Source of the DNA: Lachnoclostridium sp. An14
GTDB lineage: Bacteria; Bacillota; Clostridia; Lachnospirales; Lachnospiraceae
Direction of reading: 5' to 3'
NCBI RefSeq assembly: GCF_002160755.1
Contig: NZ_NFLE01000014.1
Coordinates: 33,743-97,742, forward strand
Length of the DNA stretch: 64,000 nt
Positions 9,470 to 18,036 of this stretch are shown here, in pieces. The translations under genes were made by a program, and so were the position numbers. Under the pieces are notes generated by a model that saw only the letters and a program-made list of their open reading frames with translations, searched no databases and was not told the origin of the DNA. Every line of letters starts with the position of its first letter. Position 1 is the first letter of the stretch.

Positions 9470-9907
9470 CTAAACGTCCTCCGTCACCGTGCAGGAGGAA
9501 ACGGGCACCGCATCCGCCGGCTCTCCGGCCGGCTCCGGCGTGAACAATTCCATTTCCGCCTTTTTCGCTGGGACAGGAACCGGTTTTTTAGCCGCGTCCA
9601 TCGGGATGCCTTCGCTGGCCTGCGCTGCCTTTTCCTCGCTCCCGGCCTCGTTAGCGGCAGGCGGCTGCGCCCCGGAACCGGCCGTTTCCCCTGTTTCCGC
9701 CGTTTCCTGGCCATCGGCGTCCTGCATCGCCTCCCGGCGGTAGCTCGCCGCCTGCTTTTTCACCTGCTCCAGTTTCAGATGGAAATAGACCTGGATGATC
9801 CGCACCGACAGCATGGTCACAAAGACCGGCAGCACTAAATAAAAAAAGCGCATCCGTTTCAGCTTTCGCCACTCCCGTTCCCAATCCTGGTAAAATCCCT
9901 TCTTCAT
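9470..9907 (-). CDS. Small single-pass membrane protein, unknown function
   Basis: 145 residues; start ATG 9907 has a purine-rich AGGGGGG site upstream. A basic N-terminus (MKKGFYQDWEREWRKLKRMR) leads into one hydrophobic segment (about 21-42, FFYLVLPVFVTMLSVRII), then a long charged tail rich in Glu, Ala, Pro and Lys that looks disordered. The topology is probably inside-to-outside with an extracellular tail. It begins 11 nt after the DUF4364 stop, so it is the last gene of the malic enzyme-DUF4364 operon. I do not recognise a family. Confidence 0.65.
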   Translation of the reverse strand: MKKGFYQDWEREWRKLKRMRFFYLVLPVFVTMLSVRIIQVYFHLKLEQVKKQAASYRREAMQDADGQETAETGETAGSGAQPPAANEAGSEEKAAQASEGIPMDAAKKPVPVPAKKAEMELFTPEPAGEPADAVPVSSCTVTEDV

Positions 9908-9918
9908 CCTGTTCCCCC

Positions 9919-10443
9919 CTAAGACATACTCATCAGCGTTTTCATGATAAACGCGTAAATCTCCTGATTTTTCCCCTTCCATTTGCTGCACATGGCCTCC
10001 GCCTGCTCCTTGTCCGGCACTGACAGATCCAGGGAGATGACCGGCGCGCGTCCTTCCCGCACCTCGCAGTGGACAATGTAGTCCTGATTGGTGGACTTGT
10101 AGTAGTCGGCGATGGTGCTCACCTCGTTGCGGAGGCGGAACCGGTTTTCCTTCAGATACTGATCCATGTCCTCCGTGATGGTGGGACTGATATTTTTGCC
10201 AAAGAAGGAGAGGGTTTCCTCCCCCTCTCTGGTGATTTCATAGCGGGTGCTGTTATGGCTGGCCTCCTTCTTTAAAAGCCCGGCCTCCAAAAGCTCATTT
10301 AACGCCTGCTGGAGGCTGAAGTACGTGGTGTACTCATGGTCCAGGAAAAAGGAGGTGAGCTGGGAGTTGGTCAGGGGAAAATTCACCTGTTTCAGCATAT
10401 ACAGCACCATTAATTTATAGAGCGTGATCGGGTCTGTCAACAT
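9919..10443 (-). CDS. DUF4364 family protein (winged-helix-like)
   Basis: 174 residues. The N-terminal half (YKLMVLYMLKQVNFPLTNSQ, then a helical part and ALNELLEAGLLKK followed by RYEITREGEETL) has the layout of a PadR/MarR-like winged helix, which is the known look of DUF4364, a family conserved in clostridia. The C-terminal half is a beta-rich domain of unknown role. Transcribed with malic enzyme (its start is 9 nt past the malic enzyme stop) and with the small membrane protein behind it. A DNA-binding role is inferred from fold resemblance; no target is visible. Confidence 0.8.
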   Translation of the reverse strand: MLTDPITLYKLMVLYMLKQVNFPLTNSQLTSFFLDHEYTTYFSLQQALNELLEAGLLKKEASHNSTRYEITREGEETLSFFGKNISPTITEDMDQYLKENRFRLRNEVSTIADYYKSTNQDYIVHCEVREGRAPVISLDLSVPDKEQAEAMCSKWKGKNQEIYAFIMKTLMSMS

Positions 10444-10452
10444 AAGCGGCTC

Positions 10453-11601
10453 CTAAATGTGTTCCTTCACCGCTCTGCTGACCACATCTGCCACCCGCGG
10501 GTCGAAGGCCTCCGGCAGAATGTTGTCCTCGTTTAAATCCGCCTCGTCCACCAGGCCTGCGATGGCCTCGGCGGCGGCCAGTTTCATCTCCTCGGTGATG
10601 GCTTTTGCCCGTCCCTCCAGGGCGCCCTTAAAGATGCCGGGGAACACCACCACGTTGTTTACCTGGTTGGGGAAGTCGGAGCGTCCCGTACCTACCACCC
10701 TGGCGCCCGCCGCCTTTGCCAGATCCGGCATGATCTCCGGCACGGGGTTTGCCATGGCAAATAAAATGGCGTCCCGGTTCATGGCGGCCACCATCTCCTC
10801 CGTGACGATGCCGGGGGCGGAGACGCCGATGAAAATGTCAGCTCCCTTTATGGCGTCCGCCAGAGAGCCGGTGCTGTGCTCTAAGTTGGTCACGTCCATC
10901 ATCTTTTCCTGCATCCAGTTTAGGCCCTCCATGCCCTTGCAGAGGATTCCGGCCCGGTCGCAGAGGGTGAGGTGGGCAAAGCCGTAGGAGAGGAGCAGGC
11001 GGGAGATGGCGATTCCGGCGCTGCCGGCCCCGTTTACCACCACGCGGCAGTCCTCCTTCTTCTTGCCCGTCACCTTGAGGGCGTTGATGACACCGGCTAA
11101 GACAACGATGGCGGTGCCATGCTGGTCGTCGTGGAATACAGGGATGTCCAGGATCTCTTTTAAGCGCTCCTCGATCTCAAAGCAGCGGGGAGCGGAAATA
11201 TCCTCCAGGTTGATGCCACCAAAGCCGGGAGCCAGATAGGTGACGGCTTTGATGATCTCCTCCGTGTCCTGGGTGTCCAGGCAGATGGGGACGGCATTCA
11301 CACCGCCGAATTCCTTAAAGAGGACGGCCTTTCCCTCCATGACAGGCATGGCGGCGTAGGGGCCGATATTTCCCAGTCCCAGGACGGCGCTGCCGTCGGA
11401 GACTACGGCGATGGTGTTGGATTTCCAGGTATAGGTATAGGCGGCTTCCCGGTCTTTGGCGATTACCTTGCAGGGCTCGGCCACTCCGGGGGTGTAGGCC
11501 AGGGCCAGGTCCTCCCTGGAGGCCACTTTCGCCTTGGAAACAGTTTCCAGCTTTCCCTGCCATTTTTCGTGAAGGAGCAGGGCCTTTTCGTTGGTTGTCA
11601 T
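10453..11601 (-). CDS. NAD(P)-dependent malic enzyme
   Basis: 382 residues; catalyses oxidative decarboxylation of malate to pyruvate and CO2 in the cytoplasm. The start ATG 11601 follows GGAGG with a 5-nt spacer. It is the short bacterial malic enzyme form, without the phosphotransacetylase domain of MaeB. Features: N-terminal YTPGVAEPC, the nucleotide-site loop DGSAVLGLGNIGPYAA, the metal-site stretch FEEIEE-like ISAPRCFEIEERL, FHDDQHGTA, and the Rossmann motif VVNGAGSAGIA. All expected catalytic regions are present. An unusually long leader RNA (about 240 nt) separates it from its promoter at 11848-11876. Confidence 0.93.
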   Translation of the reverse strand: MTTNEKALLLHEKWQGKLETVSKAKVASREDLALAYTPGVAEPCKVIAKDREAAYTYTWKSNTIAVVSDGSAVLGLGNIGPYAAMPVMEGKAVLFKEFGGVNAVPICLDTQDTEEIIKAVTYLAPGFGGINLEDISAPRCFEIEERLKEILDIPVFHDDQHGTAIVVLAGVINALKVTGKKKEDCRVVVNGAGSAGIAISRLLLSYGFAHLTLCDRAGILCKGMEGLNWMQEKMMDVTNLEHSTGSLADAIKGADIFIGVSAPGIVTEEMVAAMNRDAILFAMANPVPEIMPDLAKAAGARVVGTGRSDFPNQVNNVVVFPGIFKGALEGRAKAITEEMKLAAAEAIAGLVDEADLNEDNILPEAFDPRVADVVSRAVKEHI

Positions 11602-11616
11602 AAATTCCTCCAATCC

Positions 11617-11841
11617 GCGGGATGAAAACCCCCGCAGCAAGCTACGCGTTTGGTAACCGTTCAGCTATGCAGAACCATATGGCAAAATGCTGCCCGGGAG
11701 CTTGCTCGCTAAGCAGTGTTTTCCGTATGTCTCTGCAGGGCGGACGCCCCACGGGAATCCTTTGACGTCTAATACCATTTCGCGTTAGCCGGTTTGTAAA
11801 ATCCGTCAAATGATGAATGGCATGGCTAAACGGTTGCTTTT
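11617..11841 (-). promoter_or_regulatory. Long structured 5' leader RNA of the malic enzyme gene
   Basis: Read on the minus strand from the predicted start near 11841. The first bases (complement of 11820-11837) pair with the complement of 11653-11670: 15 Watson-Crick and one G-U pair out of 18. This closes a domain of about 185 nt. Inside are a 7-bp stem (TTTGACG 11761-11767 with CGTCAAA 11804-11810), a GGGCG/CGCCC hairpin (11738-11749) and a CTGC/GCAG-closed hairpin near 11690-11716. A GCGGG/CCCGC hairpin (11617-11635) lies between this domain and the ribosome site. I recognise no riboswitch class; the fold is my own hand pairing. Confidence 0.55.
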
Positions 11842-11847
11842 GTTTCT

Positions 11848-11876
11848 ATCATAGCAAGTTTAGGGTTTTAAATCAA
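11848..11876 (-). promoter_or_regulatory. Promoter of the malic enzyme operon
   Basis: On the minus strand: TTGATT, 17-bp spacer, TATGAT (complement of 11871-11876 and 11848-11853). Confidence 0.7.
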
Positions 11877-11885
11877 GGAGAAATA

Positions 11886-11894
11886 TGCTAGAAT
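11886..11894 (+). promoter_or_regulatory. Extended -10 promoter for the DUF5717 operon
   Basis: TGCTAGAAT, an extended -10 element, lies 45 bp before the DUF5717 start; no clear -35 is visible. It is divergent from the malic enzyme promoter, and the two promoter regions nearly touch. Confidence 0.45.
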
Positions 11895-11939
11895 GGATGA
11901 GACAAAAACGGACAGAAAAAGACAGGAACAGGTGGTACG

Positions 11940-14900
11940 ATGAGAGAGAGAATTAACCGGCTTGCCAGGGGAATCGTGGATACGGAAAGCCCGGAATGTG
12001 TGTTAAAACCAGGGGCGGTGGACGAGGCGGTCCGTGCGGGGGAGCCTGCGCGGGGCGAATTTTTTGTCCTCAGCGGCAACGGGCTGATGGTGAAGGGACT
12101 GGTATACTCCACAGACGGACGGGTGCGGATCCCGGACAATTCCTTCGGCGGGCTGCGCAGCCGGGTGGCCTACGAGGTGGATTCAGAGCGGCTTTCCGAC
12201 GGGGAGGAGATCCGCGGGGAGTTCTGCCTGGTGACCAACGGCGGGGAGATTCGCCTCCCTTACGTATTCCGGGCGGAAGCCGGGGCCCCGGCCCGGGCTG
12301 TCTCTAAGCTTTTGCGCCCGGCGGACTTTGCCCGCCTGGCCCGGGAAAATATGGAGCTGGCGGCCCGCCTGTTTGAGTGTCAGGAATTTCCGTCCGCCCC
12401 GTTTATGCAGGGCTTAAAGGCCAGGGCGGCCTATGAGGGCCTGCGGGGCGGCCGGGACCGGTTCGCGGCCCTGGAGGAGTTTCTGGTGGCCATGAACATG
12501 AAACCGGCGGTGGAAATCCATGTAAAAGAGGAAACGAAACGGTACGGGGAGCACGTGGGGGAGTTTGACGACACCCTGGTGATCCGCAAGCAGAATTGGG
12601 GCTATGTGAAACTTTCCATCGAGACGGAGGGGGAGTTTCTGGAGGCGGCCAGGGAAAAGCTCACAGACCGGGACTTTAAGAACGGGGAGTATGCGCTCAC
12701 CTACCGCATGGACCCGGATAAAATGCACCGGGGCCGCAACCTGGGCTCCATCACCATAAAGAGCCCCCGCCGGGAGTACCGGGTGTACATTGTGGCGGAC
12801 GGCCACGAGCAGGAGGAGCTGCAGGGGATGGAACGGATCGCCAGGCGGCGGGAGTTTCAGCGGTATCTGGCCCTGCGTCTGGACTGGGAGTCCGGCCGGG
12901 GAGACCGCTCCCGCCTGGCGGAGGAGATGGGAAATGAGCTTTTAAGGCTACGGGACACCGCCGGCAGTGAGCCGGTGCTGGACCTTCTGGCGGCGGAGAC
13001 GGCAGTGATGGCGGGAAAGACAGACCGGGCGGCAGCGGCCCTGGCGGAGTGCCGGGACCAGATCCGGGAGCGGCAAAAGGAGGATCCGGAGCTTTACTGC
13101 TTTTATCAGTATCTGACCATGGAGGTGGAGAAGAAACCGGGTCAGCTGGAATCGCTGGTGCGTCTGCTCCACACCTACACCGGCCGTGCCGGCCGTCATT
13201 TTTACCTGTTCCTGCTGCTTTTAAAGCTGGACGCCAGCGTGTATGACAACCCGGGCGTGCTGCTGGAGTGGATGCGGGAGTATTTCCGGAACGGCTGCGC
13301 CAGCCCCTTTTTATACATTGAGGCCTGCCGGCTGTTGGAGAAAGAGCCGTCCCTGCTGCGGGAGATGGACGCCTTTGTGATCCACGCCCTGCGACTGGGC
13401 TTAAAACGGGGGCTGGTGGGAGAGGCCCTGGCGGACCGGGTGGCGGATCTGGCCGCGGACGCCGGGCGCTATCACCGGCTGTACTGCCGCCTGCTCATGG
13501 AGCTTTACGGCGCTTACGAAAAGAAGGAGCTTTTGGCGGCAGTCTGCGCCATGCTCATCCGTGGGGAGGACGTCTCTGCCCAGGCCTTTTCCTGGTACGG
13601 GAAGGGAATGGACGCGGGGCTTGGCCTCACCCGGCTTTACGAGTATTACCTGGCGTCCCTGCCGGATGATTACGGCCGTCTGCTCCCCAAGGAAGTGCTT
13701 TTGTACTTTTCCTATGCCAAGGACATGGACGGGACGTTAAAAAGCAAGCTGTACCGGAACATCCTTCTGTACCTGCCGGAGGAGGATCCCCTTTATCAAA
13801 GCTATGAGCGGGACATGGAGCAGTTTACCATGGAGCAGGTGTTTTCAGCCAGGGTGGACAGCCGTCTGGCCGTCCTCTACGAGCGGATGCTGTACCGGGA
13901 CATGATTGATATTCCCGTGGCCCGGATTCTGCCGTCCCTGCTGCGCTCCTACCGGATCCAGTGCAAGAACCCGGTTATGAGACAGGTGATCATCTGTCAC
14001 GAGGAGCTGAGCCGGGAGGACATTTACCAGCTCCAGGACGGGGCGGCCTACGTGCCTCTGTTTTCCGACCAGTGCGTGCTGGTGTTCCAGGATGCCGCCG
14101 GCGTGCGCTATATGAACGTGCCCTATGAAAAGACCAGAGTGATGAACCGCCCGGACCTGGAAACCAGGTGTTTCGAGGTGTATCCGGCCCATCCCATGCT
14201 GCTCCTTGCCAAAGTGCGGGAGATTTTGGGGAGCGGCATCGGCGGCGAGGCAGACATCGCGGTATTGGAGCAGGCCCTGGAGCAGGACAGCTTAAGTCCT
14301 CTCTACCGGCGTCTGCTCCTGGATAAGATCATCGCCTATTACGACCGTCTGGATACGGCTCCCGACGGCATGGAGCGGGGGCTGGGGTATCTGCTGCGGG
14401 TGGATAAGGAAACCCTGACCAAACGTCAGCGGATGCGTGTGGCCGCGGTGTTTATTAAACGGGGCTACTATCTGGAAAGCTACGAGATTTTAAAGACCTA
14501 CGGCTGGGGGCAGCTGGACGTGGAACTGTTAGCCAGACTCTGCGGAAAAATGATCCTTCAAAGCCTTTTTGACGCCGACGAGGTGTTGCTGCGGATGGCG
14601 GCGGACGTGTTCTCCCAGGGGCAGGCGGACAGCGTGGTGCTGGATTACCTCTGCGAGCATTACAACGGGGCCACGGAAACCATGTACCAGATCCTGGAGG
14701 CGGGAGTGAAGGCCCAGGTGGAGACCTACGACCTGGAGGAGCGGCTGCTGGCTCAGATGCTGTTCTGCTCCCAGACGAAGGACATGGACCGGGTATTTGA
14801 GCTTTACGCGGAGCGGAAACGGGTGTCGGAGAGCCTGGTCAAGGCCTTTTTCACCCTGCGGAGCCTGGAGTATTTCGCGGGCCGCGCACCCCTGTCGCGG

Positions 14901-15503
14901 CGGGTCTGCGATTATTTGGAAGAAGTTGTGCAGGGAAGTCTTGAAAAGGATAAGGTACCTGTGGTATACTTATTGGCCTTGACAAAATATTACGCGTCCT
15001 GTCCGGCGCTCACAAAGGAGCAGACAGCCCTCTGCCGGACGCTGATGGACATCCTCCTGCGGGCGGGAATGGCCTTCCCCTATATGCAGGAGCTGTCCGG
15101 CCGCATTCCTCTGCCGGAGGACATTACCACCAAGGTGATGGTCCAGTATAACGGCAGGAAGGACTCCCGGCCGGTGATCCGTTTCCGGGTGCTGCCGGGA
15201 GAGACGGAGTTTAAGAGCGACGGGATGAGACGGGTATACCAGGGGATCTTTGTGAAACAGGCGGTGCTGTTTGACGGGGAGGTCCTGGAGTACGAGATCT
15301 ACGACGACGGACAGCGCGGCAGGGAGCTGCGCCAGAAGGGAAAGATCGACGCCGCGGCGGGAAAAGGCGGCGGCAGCCGTTTTTCCAGTTTAAACCGTAT
15401 GGGCGTCTGCCTGGCGGACGGTGATATGGACGGGCTGAAACGAGAAATGAGAGACTATTTGATAAAGACCGGAACTGTGGAAGAAATGTTTGACCTGATG
15501 TGA
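11940..15503 (+). CDS. DUF5717 family protein (very large helical-repeat protein)
   Basis: 1187 residues, no signal peptide and no membrane segment. The first about 300 residues contain beta-rich stretches (LMVKGLVYSTDGRVRIPDNS, GYVKLSIETEGEFLEAA); the middle and end are a long run of amphipathic helices with Leu/Ala/Tyr-Arg spacing like TPR or other solenoid repeats; the C-terminus returns to beta (MVQYNGRKDSRPVIRFRVLP). This architecture and its company match the uncharacterised clostridial family DUF5717. No enzyme motif is visible. It is followed after 22 nt by a DUF5716 gene and then a TPR gene, so it probably forms a scaffold in a shared complex (inference). Confidence 0.8.
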   Translation: MRERINRLARGIVDTESPECVLKPGAVDEAVRAGEPARGEFFVLSGNGLMVKGLVYSTDGRVRIPDNSFGGLRSRVAYEVDSERLSDGEEIRGEFCLVTNGGEIRLPYVFRAEAGAPARAVSKLLRPADFARLARENMELAARLFECQEFPSAPFMQGLKARAAYEGLRGGRDRFAALEEFLVAMNMKPAVEIHVKEETKRYGEHVGEFDDTLVIRKQNWGYVKLSIETEGEFLEAAREKLTDRDFKNGEYALTYRMDPDKMHRGRNLGSITIKSPRREYRVYIVADGHEQEELQGMERIARRREFQRYLALRLDWESGRGDRSRLAEEMGNELLRLRDTAGSEPVLDLLAAETAVMAGKTDRAAAALAECRDQIRERQKEDPELYCFYQYLTMEVEKKPGQLESLVRLLHTYTGRAGRHFYLFLLLLKLDASVYDNPGVLLEWMREYFRNGCASPFLYIEACRLLEKEPSLLREMDAFVIHALRLGLKRGLVGEALADRVADLAADAGRYHRLYCRLLMELYGAYEKKELLAAVCAMLIRGEDVSAQAFSWYGKGMDAGLGLTRLYEYYLASLPDDYGRLLPKEVLLYFSYAKDMDGTLKSKLYRNILLYLPEEDPLYQSYERDMEQFTMEQVFSARVDSRLAVLYERMLYRDMIDIPVARILPSLLRSYRIQCKNPVMRQVIICHEELSREDIYQLQDGAAYVPLFSDQCVLVFQDAAGVRYMNVPYEKTRVMNRPDLETRCFEVYPAHPMLLLAKVREILGSGIGGEADIAVLEQALEQDSLSPLYRRLLLDKIIAYYDRLDTAPDGMERGLGYLLRVDKETLTKRQRMRVAAVFIKRGYYLESYEILKTYGWGQLDVELLARLCGKMILQSLFDADEVLLRMAADVFSQGQADSVVLDYLCEHYNGATETMYQILEAGVKAQVETYDLEERLLAQMLFCSQTKDMDRVFELYAERKRVSESLVKAFFTLRSLEYFAGRAPLSRRVCDYLEEVVQGSLEKDKVPVVYLLALTKYYASCPALTKEQTALCRTLMDILLRAGMAFPYMQELSGRIPLPEDITTKVMVQYNGRKDSRPVIRFRVLPGETEFKSDGMRRVYQGIFVKQAVLFDGEVLEYEIYDDGQRGRELRQKGKIDAAAGKGGGSRFSSLNRMGVCLADGDMDGLKREMRDYLIKTGTVEEMFDLM

Positions 15504-15525
15504 CCGGCTGGAGGAGATGGAAGGA

Positions 15526-16749
15526 ATGGATGAGCTGGTAATCGGCATGGACCTGTGCGACACCTATACAAAGGTCTGCTGCGGGGAGGAGGAACAATCG
15601 TGGACGGTCCCCACGGTGATCTGCAAGAAAAAGCAGACGGATGAGTGGTACGTGGGGAAGGAAGCCTACGGCCTGGTTCTCACGGGGACCGGCATCATGG
15701 TGGACAAGCTGATCAGCCTGGTGATGAAGGACGGTACGGCCACCATTGAGGGCGTGAAATACGGAGCGGCCCAGCTTTTGGAGAAATTCCTGGAGCGGGT
15801 GCTGCGGCTGCCGAAGGAGGAGTACGGCCAGGAGGGCATCGCCCAGCTGACCGTTTCCCTTCCCAGGGCGGAAGGGCGCCTCATGGACGTGCTCCTCACC
15901 TGCGCTGACGGCCTGCGCCTTTCCAGGCAGCGCCTCCATGTGATCAGCCATACGGAGAGCTTTGTCTACTACGTGATGAGCCAGAAAAAGGAGATCTGGG
16001 CCACCCAGGTGGGCCTGTTTGACTTATCTGACGAGGGTCTTTCCTACCACGAGCTGAAAGTGCAGCGGGGGATGAAACGGATGGTGGTCCAGGCGGAGGG
16101 CCAGGAGATGGAGGAATCCTTCAATCTGGACATCCTGGAAAACGCCGCCGGAGGGAAAATGGCGGACCGGATCCTCTGCTCCTGCGGGGAGCGGCTGCTG
16201 CAGAAGAAACTGTACTCCGCCGTATTCCTCACGGGAAAGGGCTTTGACAATCTGGACTGGGCGGACGGATTTAGGAAACTGATCTGTTCCAAGCGGAGAG
16301 TGTACGGGGAGGCGGATCTCTTTGCCAGGGGTGCGGCCTACCATGCCGCCGACCGCCTGCGGCCGAAGACGGCTTACCCCTTTGCCTGCATCTGCGAGGG
16401 GCGGCTGAAAGCCACCGTGTCCATGGCGGTGCGCCAGAAGGACAGGGAGATCCAGCTGGTGATGGCCTCTGCCGGGGACAGCTGGTATGAGGCAAAGACC
16501 AGCGTGGAGCTGATCGCGGACGGCCAAGATTACGTGGATTTTGCCATCACTCCCCTGGACGTGAAGAAGAAACGGACGGTGCGGATCCCTCTGGAGGGAT
16601 TTCCGGAGCGGCCGGAGCGGACTACCCGGCTGGCGGTCACTGTGGGATTTCTGGATGAAAATACCATGGCGGTGGCCATCCGGGACAAAGGATTCGGGGA
16701 GCTGTTTCCCGCTACGGACGCCGTAGTGCGCCAAGAGGTTACGATATGA
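15526..16749 (+). CDS. DUF5716 family protein, actin/Hsp70-like fold
   Basis: 407 residues from ATG 15526 (GGAGG 11 nt upstream; an ATG at 15517 is only 2 nt from it). The N-terminus LVIGMDLCDTYTKVCC resembles the phosphate-1 loop of the actin/Hsp70 ATPases (DLGTTYS-like), VGLFDLSDEGLSYHEL resembles phosphate-2, and AVFLTGKGFDN resembles the adenosine motif, in the right order and spacing. The key glycines are partly lost (DLCDT rather than DLGTT), so ATP binding is uncertain. The last 130 residues are a beta-rich domain, as in Hsp70-like proteins. Overlaps the next gene by 4 bp (ATGA), indicating translational coupling. Confidence 0.75.
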   Translation: MDELVIGMDLCDTYTKVCCGEEEQSWTVPTVICKKKQTDEWYVGKEAYGLVLTGTGIMVDKLISLVMKDGTATIEGVKYGAAQLLEKFLERVLRLPKEEYGQEGIAQLTVSLPRAEGRLMDVLLTCADGLRLSRQRLHVISHTESFVYYVMSQKKEIWATQVGLFDLSDEGLSYHELKVQRGMKRMVVQAEGQEMEESFNLDILENAAGGKMADRILCSCGERLLQKKLYSAVFLTGKGFDNLDWADGFRKLICSKRRVYGEADLFARGAAYHAADRLRPKTAYPFACICEGRLKATVSMAVRQKDREIQLVMASAGDSWYEAKTSVELIADGQDYVDFAITPLDVKKKRTVRIPLEGFPERPERTTRLAVTVGFLDENTMAVAIRDKGFGELFPATDAVVRQEVTI

Positions 16750-17561
16750 GCTTACTGTTGTGCCGGCAGGAGCCGGTGAAATGCCCCTATTACGTGGAGG
16801 CGTTGGACCTCCATCTGTACTCCTCCCAGGAGCTGTGCTACGTGATCTACCATCACCCTTTTTTGGTGATGGAGGATTTTGTGGACGAGGGGCTGTTGGA
16901 GTTTATCAGGGATGAGCTGAATATGGGCTTTCTGGCGGGAAAGCTGGAGAAGTGGAAGGCCAGCGGGGAAAACCCGGACGAGATGCTGTTTTCCATTCTG
17001 GCGGAGTGCTTTTATTACGGCCCGGCGGAGGTGAACCAGTACCGCCAGCAGGTGGCCGCCCTGCGGAAAAAACACCCGGCGGAGTACAAAAAGGAGCGGG
17101 CGGACTACTTATTTGGCATCCGCCAGTACGGAAGGGCCGTGGAGATTTACGAGGGCCTGACGGAGTCCCCAAAGGACCAGGTGGTGGACGATGCCTTTTT
17201 GGGCCGGGTGTGGAACAATCTGGGCGCCGCCTACGCCAGGCTGTTTCAGACGGCCAAGGCCTATCACGCCTTTGAGAAGGCCTACGGCTGCCTGGGAGAG
17301 GAGGCCATGGTGAAACGGATGTATTTCCTCACCCGTTTCAATCCCCAGCTGGAGCAGCTGGAAGGCCCCCTGTCCGCCGTGAAGGAAGAAACGCGGAAAG
17401 CCTGGGAAAGGGAGGCGGACGCGGCTCAGGAAAAGGCCGCCCAGTCCAGGGAAATCCTCAAGCTGGAGCAGCTGTTTGGCCAGGAGGAGGAGAAACGGGA
17501 CGCCGGCGCGGCGGAGCTGGTGACCCGCTGGAAACAGGAGTACCGCAGCTCTGTTTTTTAA
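16746..17561 (+). CDS. TPR-like helical protein, partner of DUF5716
   Basis: 271 residues; the start ATG overlaps the DUF5716 stop. The N-terminal half is a helical domain of unknown type. Residues about 115-190 contain two TPR-like helix pairs (YLFGIRQYGRAVEIYEGL and WNNLGAAYARLFQTAKAYHA), followed by a long charged coiled-coil (about 195-260, rich in Glu/Lys/Ala). No signal peptide. Co-translation with the Hsp70-like protein suggests a co-chaperone-like or adaptor role, but that is inference from architecture only. Confidence 0.7.
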   Translation: MSLLLCRQEPVKCPYYVEALDLHLYSSQELCYVIYHHPFLVMEDFVDEGLLEFIRDELNMGFLAGKLEKWKASGENPDEMLFSILAECFYYGPAEVNQYRQQVAALRKKHPAEYKKERADYLFGIRQYGRAVEIYEGLTESPKDQVVDDAFLGRVWNNLGAAYARLFQTAKAYHAFEKAYGCLGEEAMVKRMYFLTRFNPQLEQLEGPLSAVKEETRKAWEREADAAQEKAAQSREILKLEQLFGQEEEKRDAGAAELVTRWKQEYRSSVF

Positions 17562-17570
17562 AAAAAGGTA

Positions 17571-17598
17571 TTGCAAATTTTTGGGAACCGTGTATAAT
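17571..17598 (+). promoter_or_regulatory. Promoter of the ilv operon
   Basis: TTGCAA (17571-17576), 16-bp spacer, perfect TATAAT (17593-17598), immediately upstream of the T-box leader. Confidence 0.75.
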
Positions 17599-17604
17599 AG
17601 AGAA

Positions 17605-17925
17605 CAATTAATCACAAAACACACAGAATCAGTGAAAAGCGATGACGAGGAGAAGTAGTCAGACAATTTGGTTTCAGAGAGCCGCCGTGAGCTGCGAGGC
17701 GGTACCGGTTCCTGATGAAAGTCACCTCTGAGCAGCCCGTTGAAATCGTTGGAGAGTAGGTGGGGACGGCCGACACCCGTTACCGTGTTTCCATACTAAA
17801 ACGCGGCCTGACGCCAGCGGGAGGTAGGGAGTGAGTGGTCTGCCGCCCGGCAGGCAAAAAGAGTGGTACCGCAGAGGAAGTATAAGCCTTTGTCTCTTAG
17901 CATAATAAGAGACGAAGGCTTTTTT
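17605..17925 (+). promoter_or_regulatory. T-box riboswitch leader of ilvDBNC
   Basis: Hallmarks in order: stem I start with GATGACGAGGAGAAGTAGT (17641-17659), an AGAGAGCCG-type distal element, a specifier region reading GAAAGTCACCTCTGAGC, AGTAGG plus GGGGACGG downstream, and the T-box antiterminator sequence AGAGTGGTACCGCAG near 17860-17875. A terminator follows at 17884-17925. An uncharged tRNA pairing with the specifier and the TGGT bulge would stabilise the antiterminator. The likeliest specifier is GTC (17721-17723, valine), which fits the operon product; that codon assignment is tentative. Confidence 0.9.
17884..17925 (+). terminator. T-box-controlled intrinsic terminator
   Basis: AAGCCTT-TG-TCTCTTA pairs with TAAGAGA-CG-AAGGCTT and is followed by TTTTTT. 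It is the off-state structure of the T-box. Confidence 0.9.
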
Positions 17926-17930
17926 CATTT

Positions 17931-17959
17931 TTTAACAGGAAACTTTGTTTCCTGTTAAA
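17931..17959. repeat. Perfect 13-bp hairpin, intergenic repeat family
   Basis: TTTAACAGGAAAC, 3-nt loop, GTTTCCTGTTAAA. A related hairpin with CACAGGA/TCCTGTG occurs at 42626-42652. It comes right after the T-box terminator and before the 66-nt repeat copy A. Confidence 0.6.
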
Positions 17960-17970
17960 GAACAATGCTC

Positions 17971-18036
17971 CGCAAGGAGGCACACTCCGCGCAAAGGAAA
18001 ATGGCTGCTGACGCAGCCGCGCTCCGGCGGGAGTGT
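17971..18036. repeat. 66-nt intergenic repeat, copy A
   Basis: Ungapped match to 34735-34800 with 58 of 66 positions identical by my count. ACACTCC near the left end and GGAGTGT at the right end can pair, so the unit folds on itself. It lies in the long stretch (17926-18299) between the T-box terminator and ilvD; I see no gene in that stretch. Confidence 0.7.
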
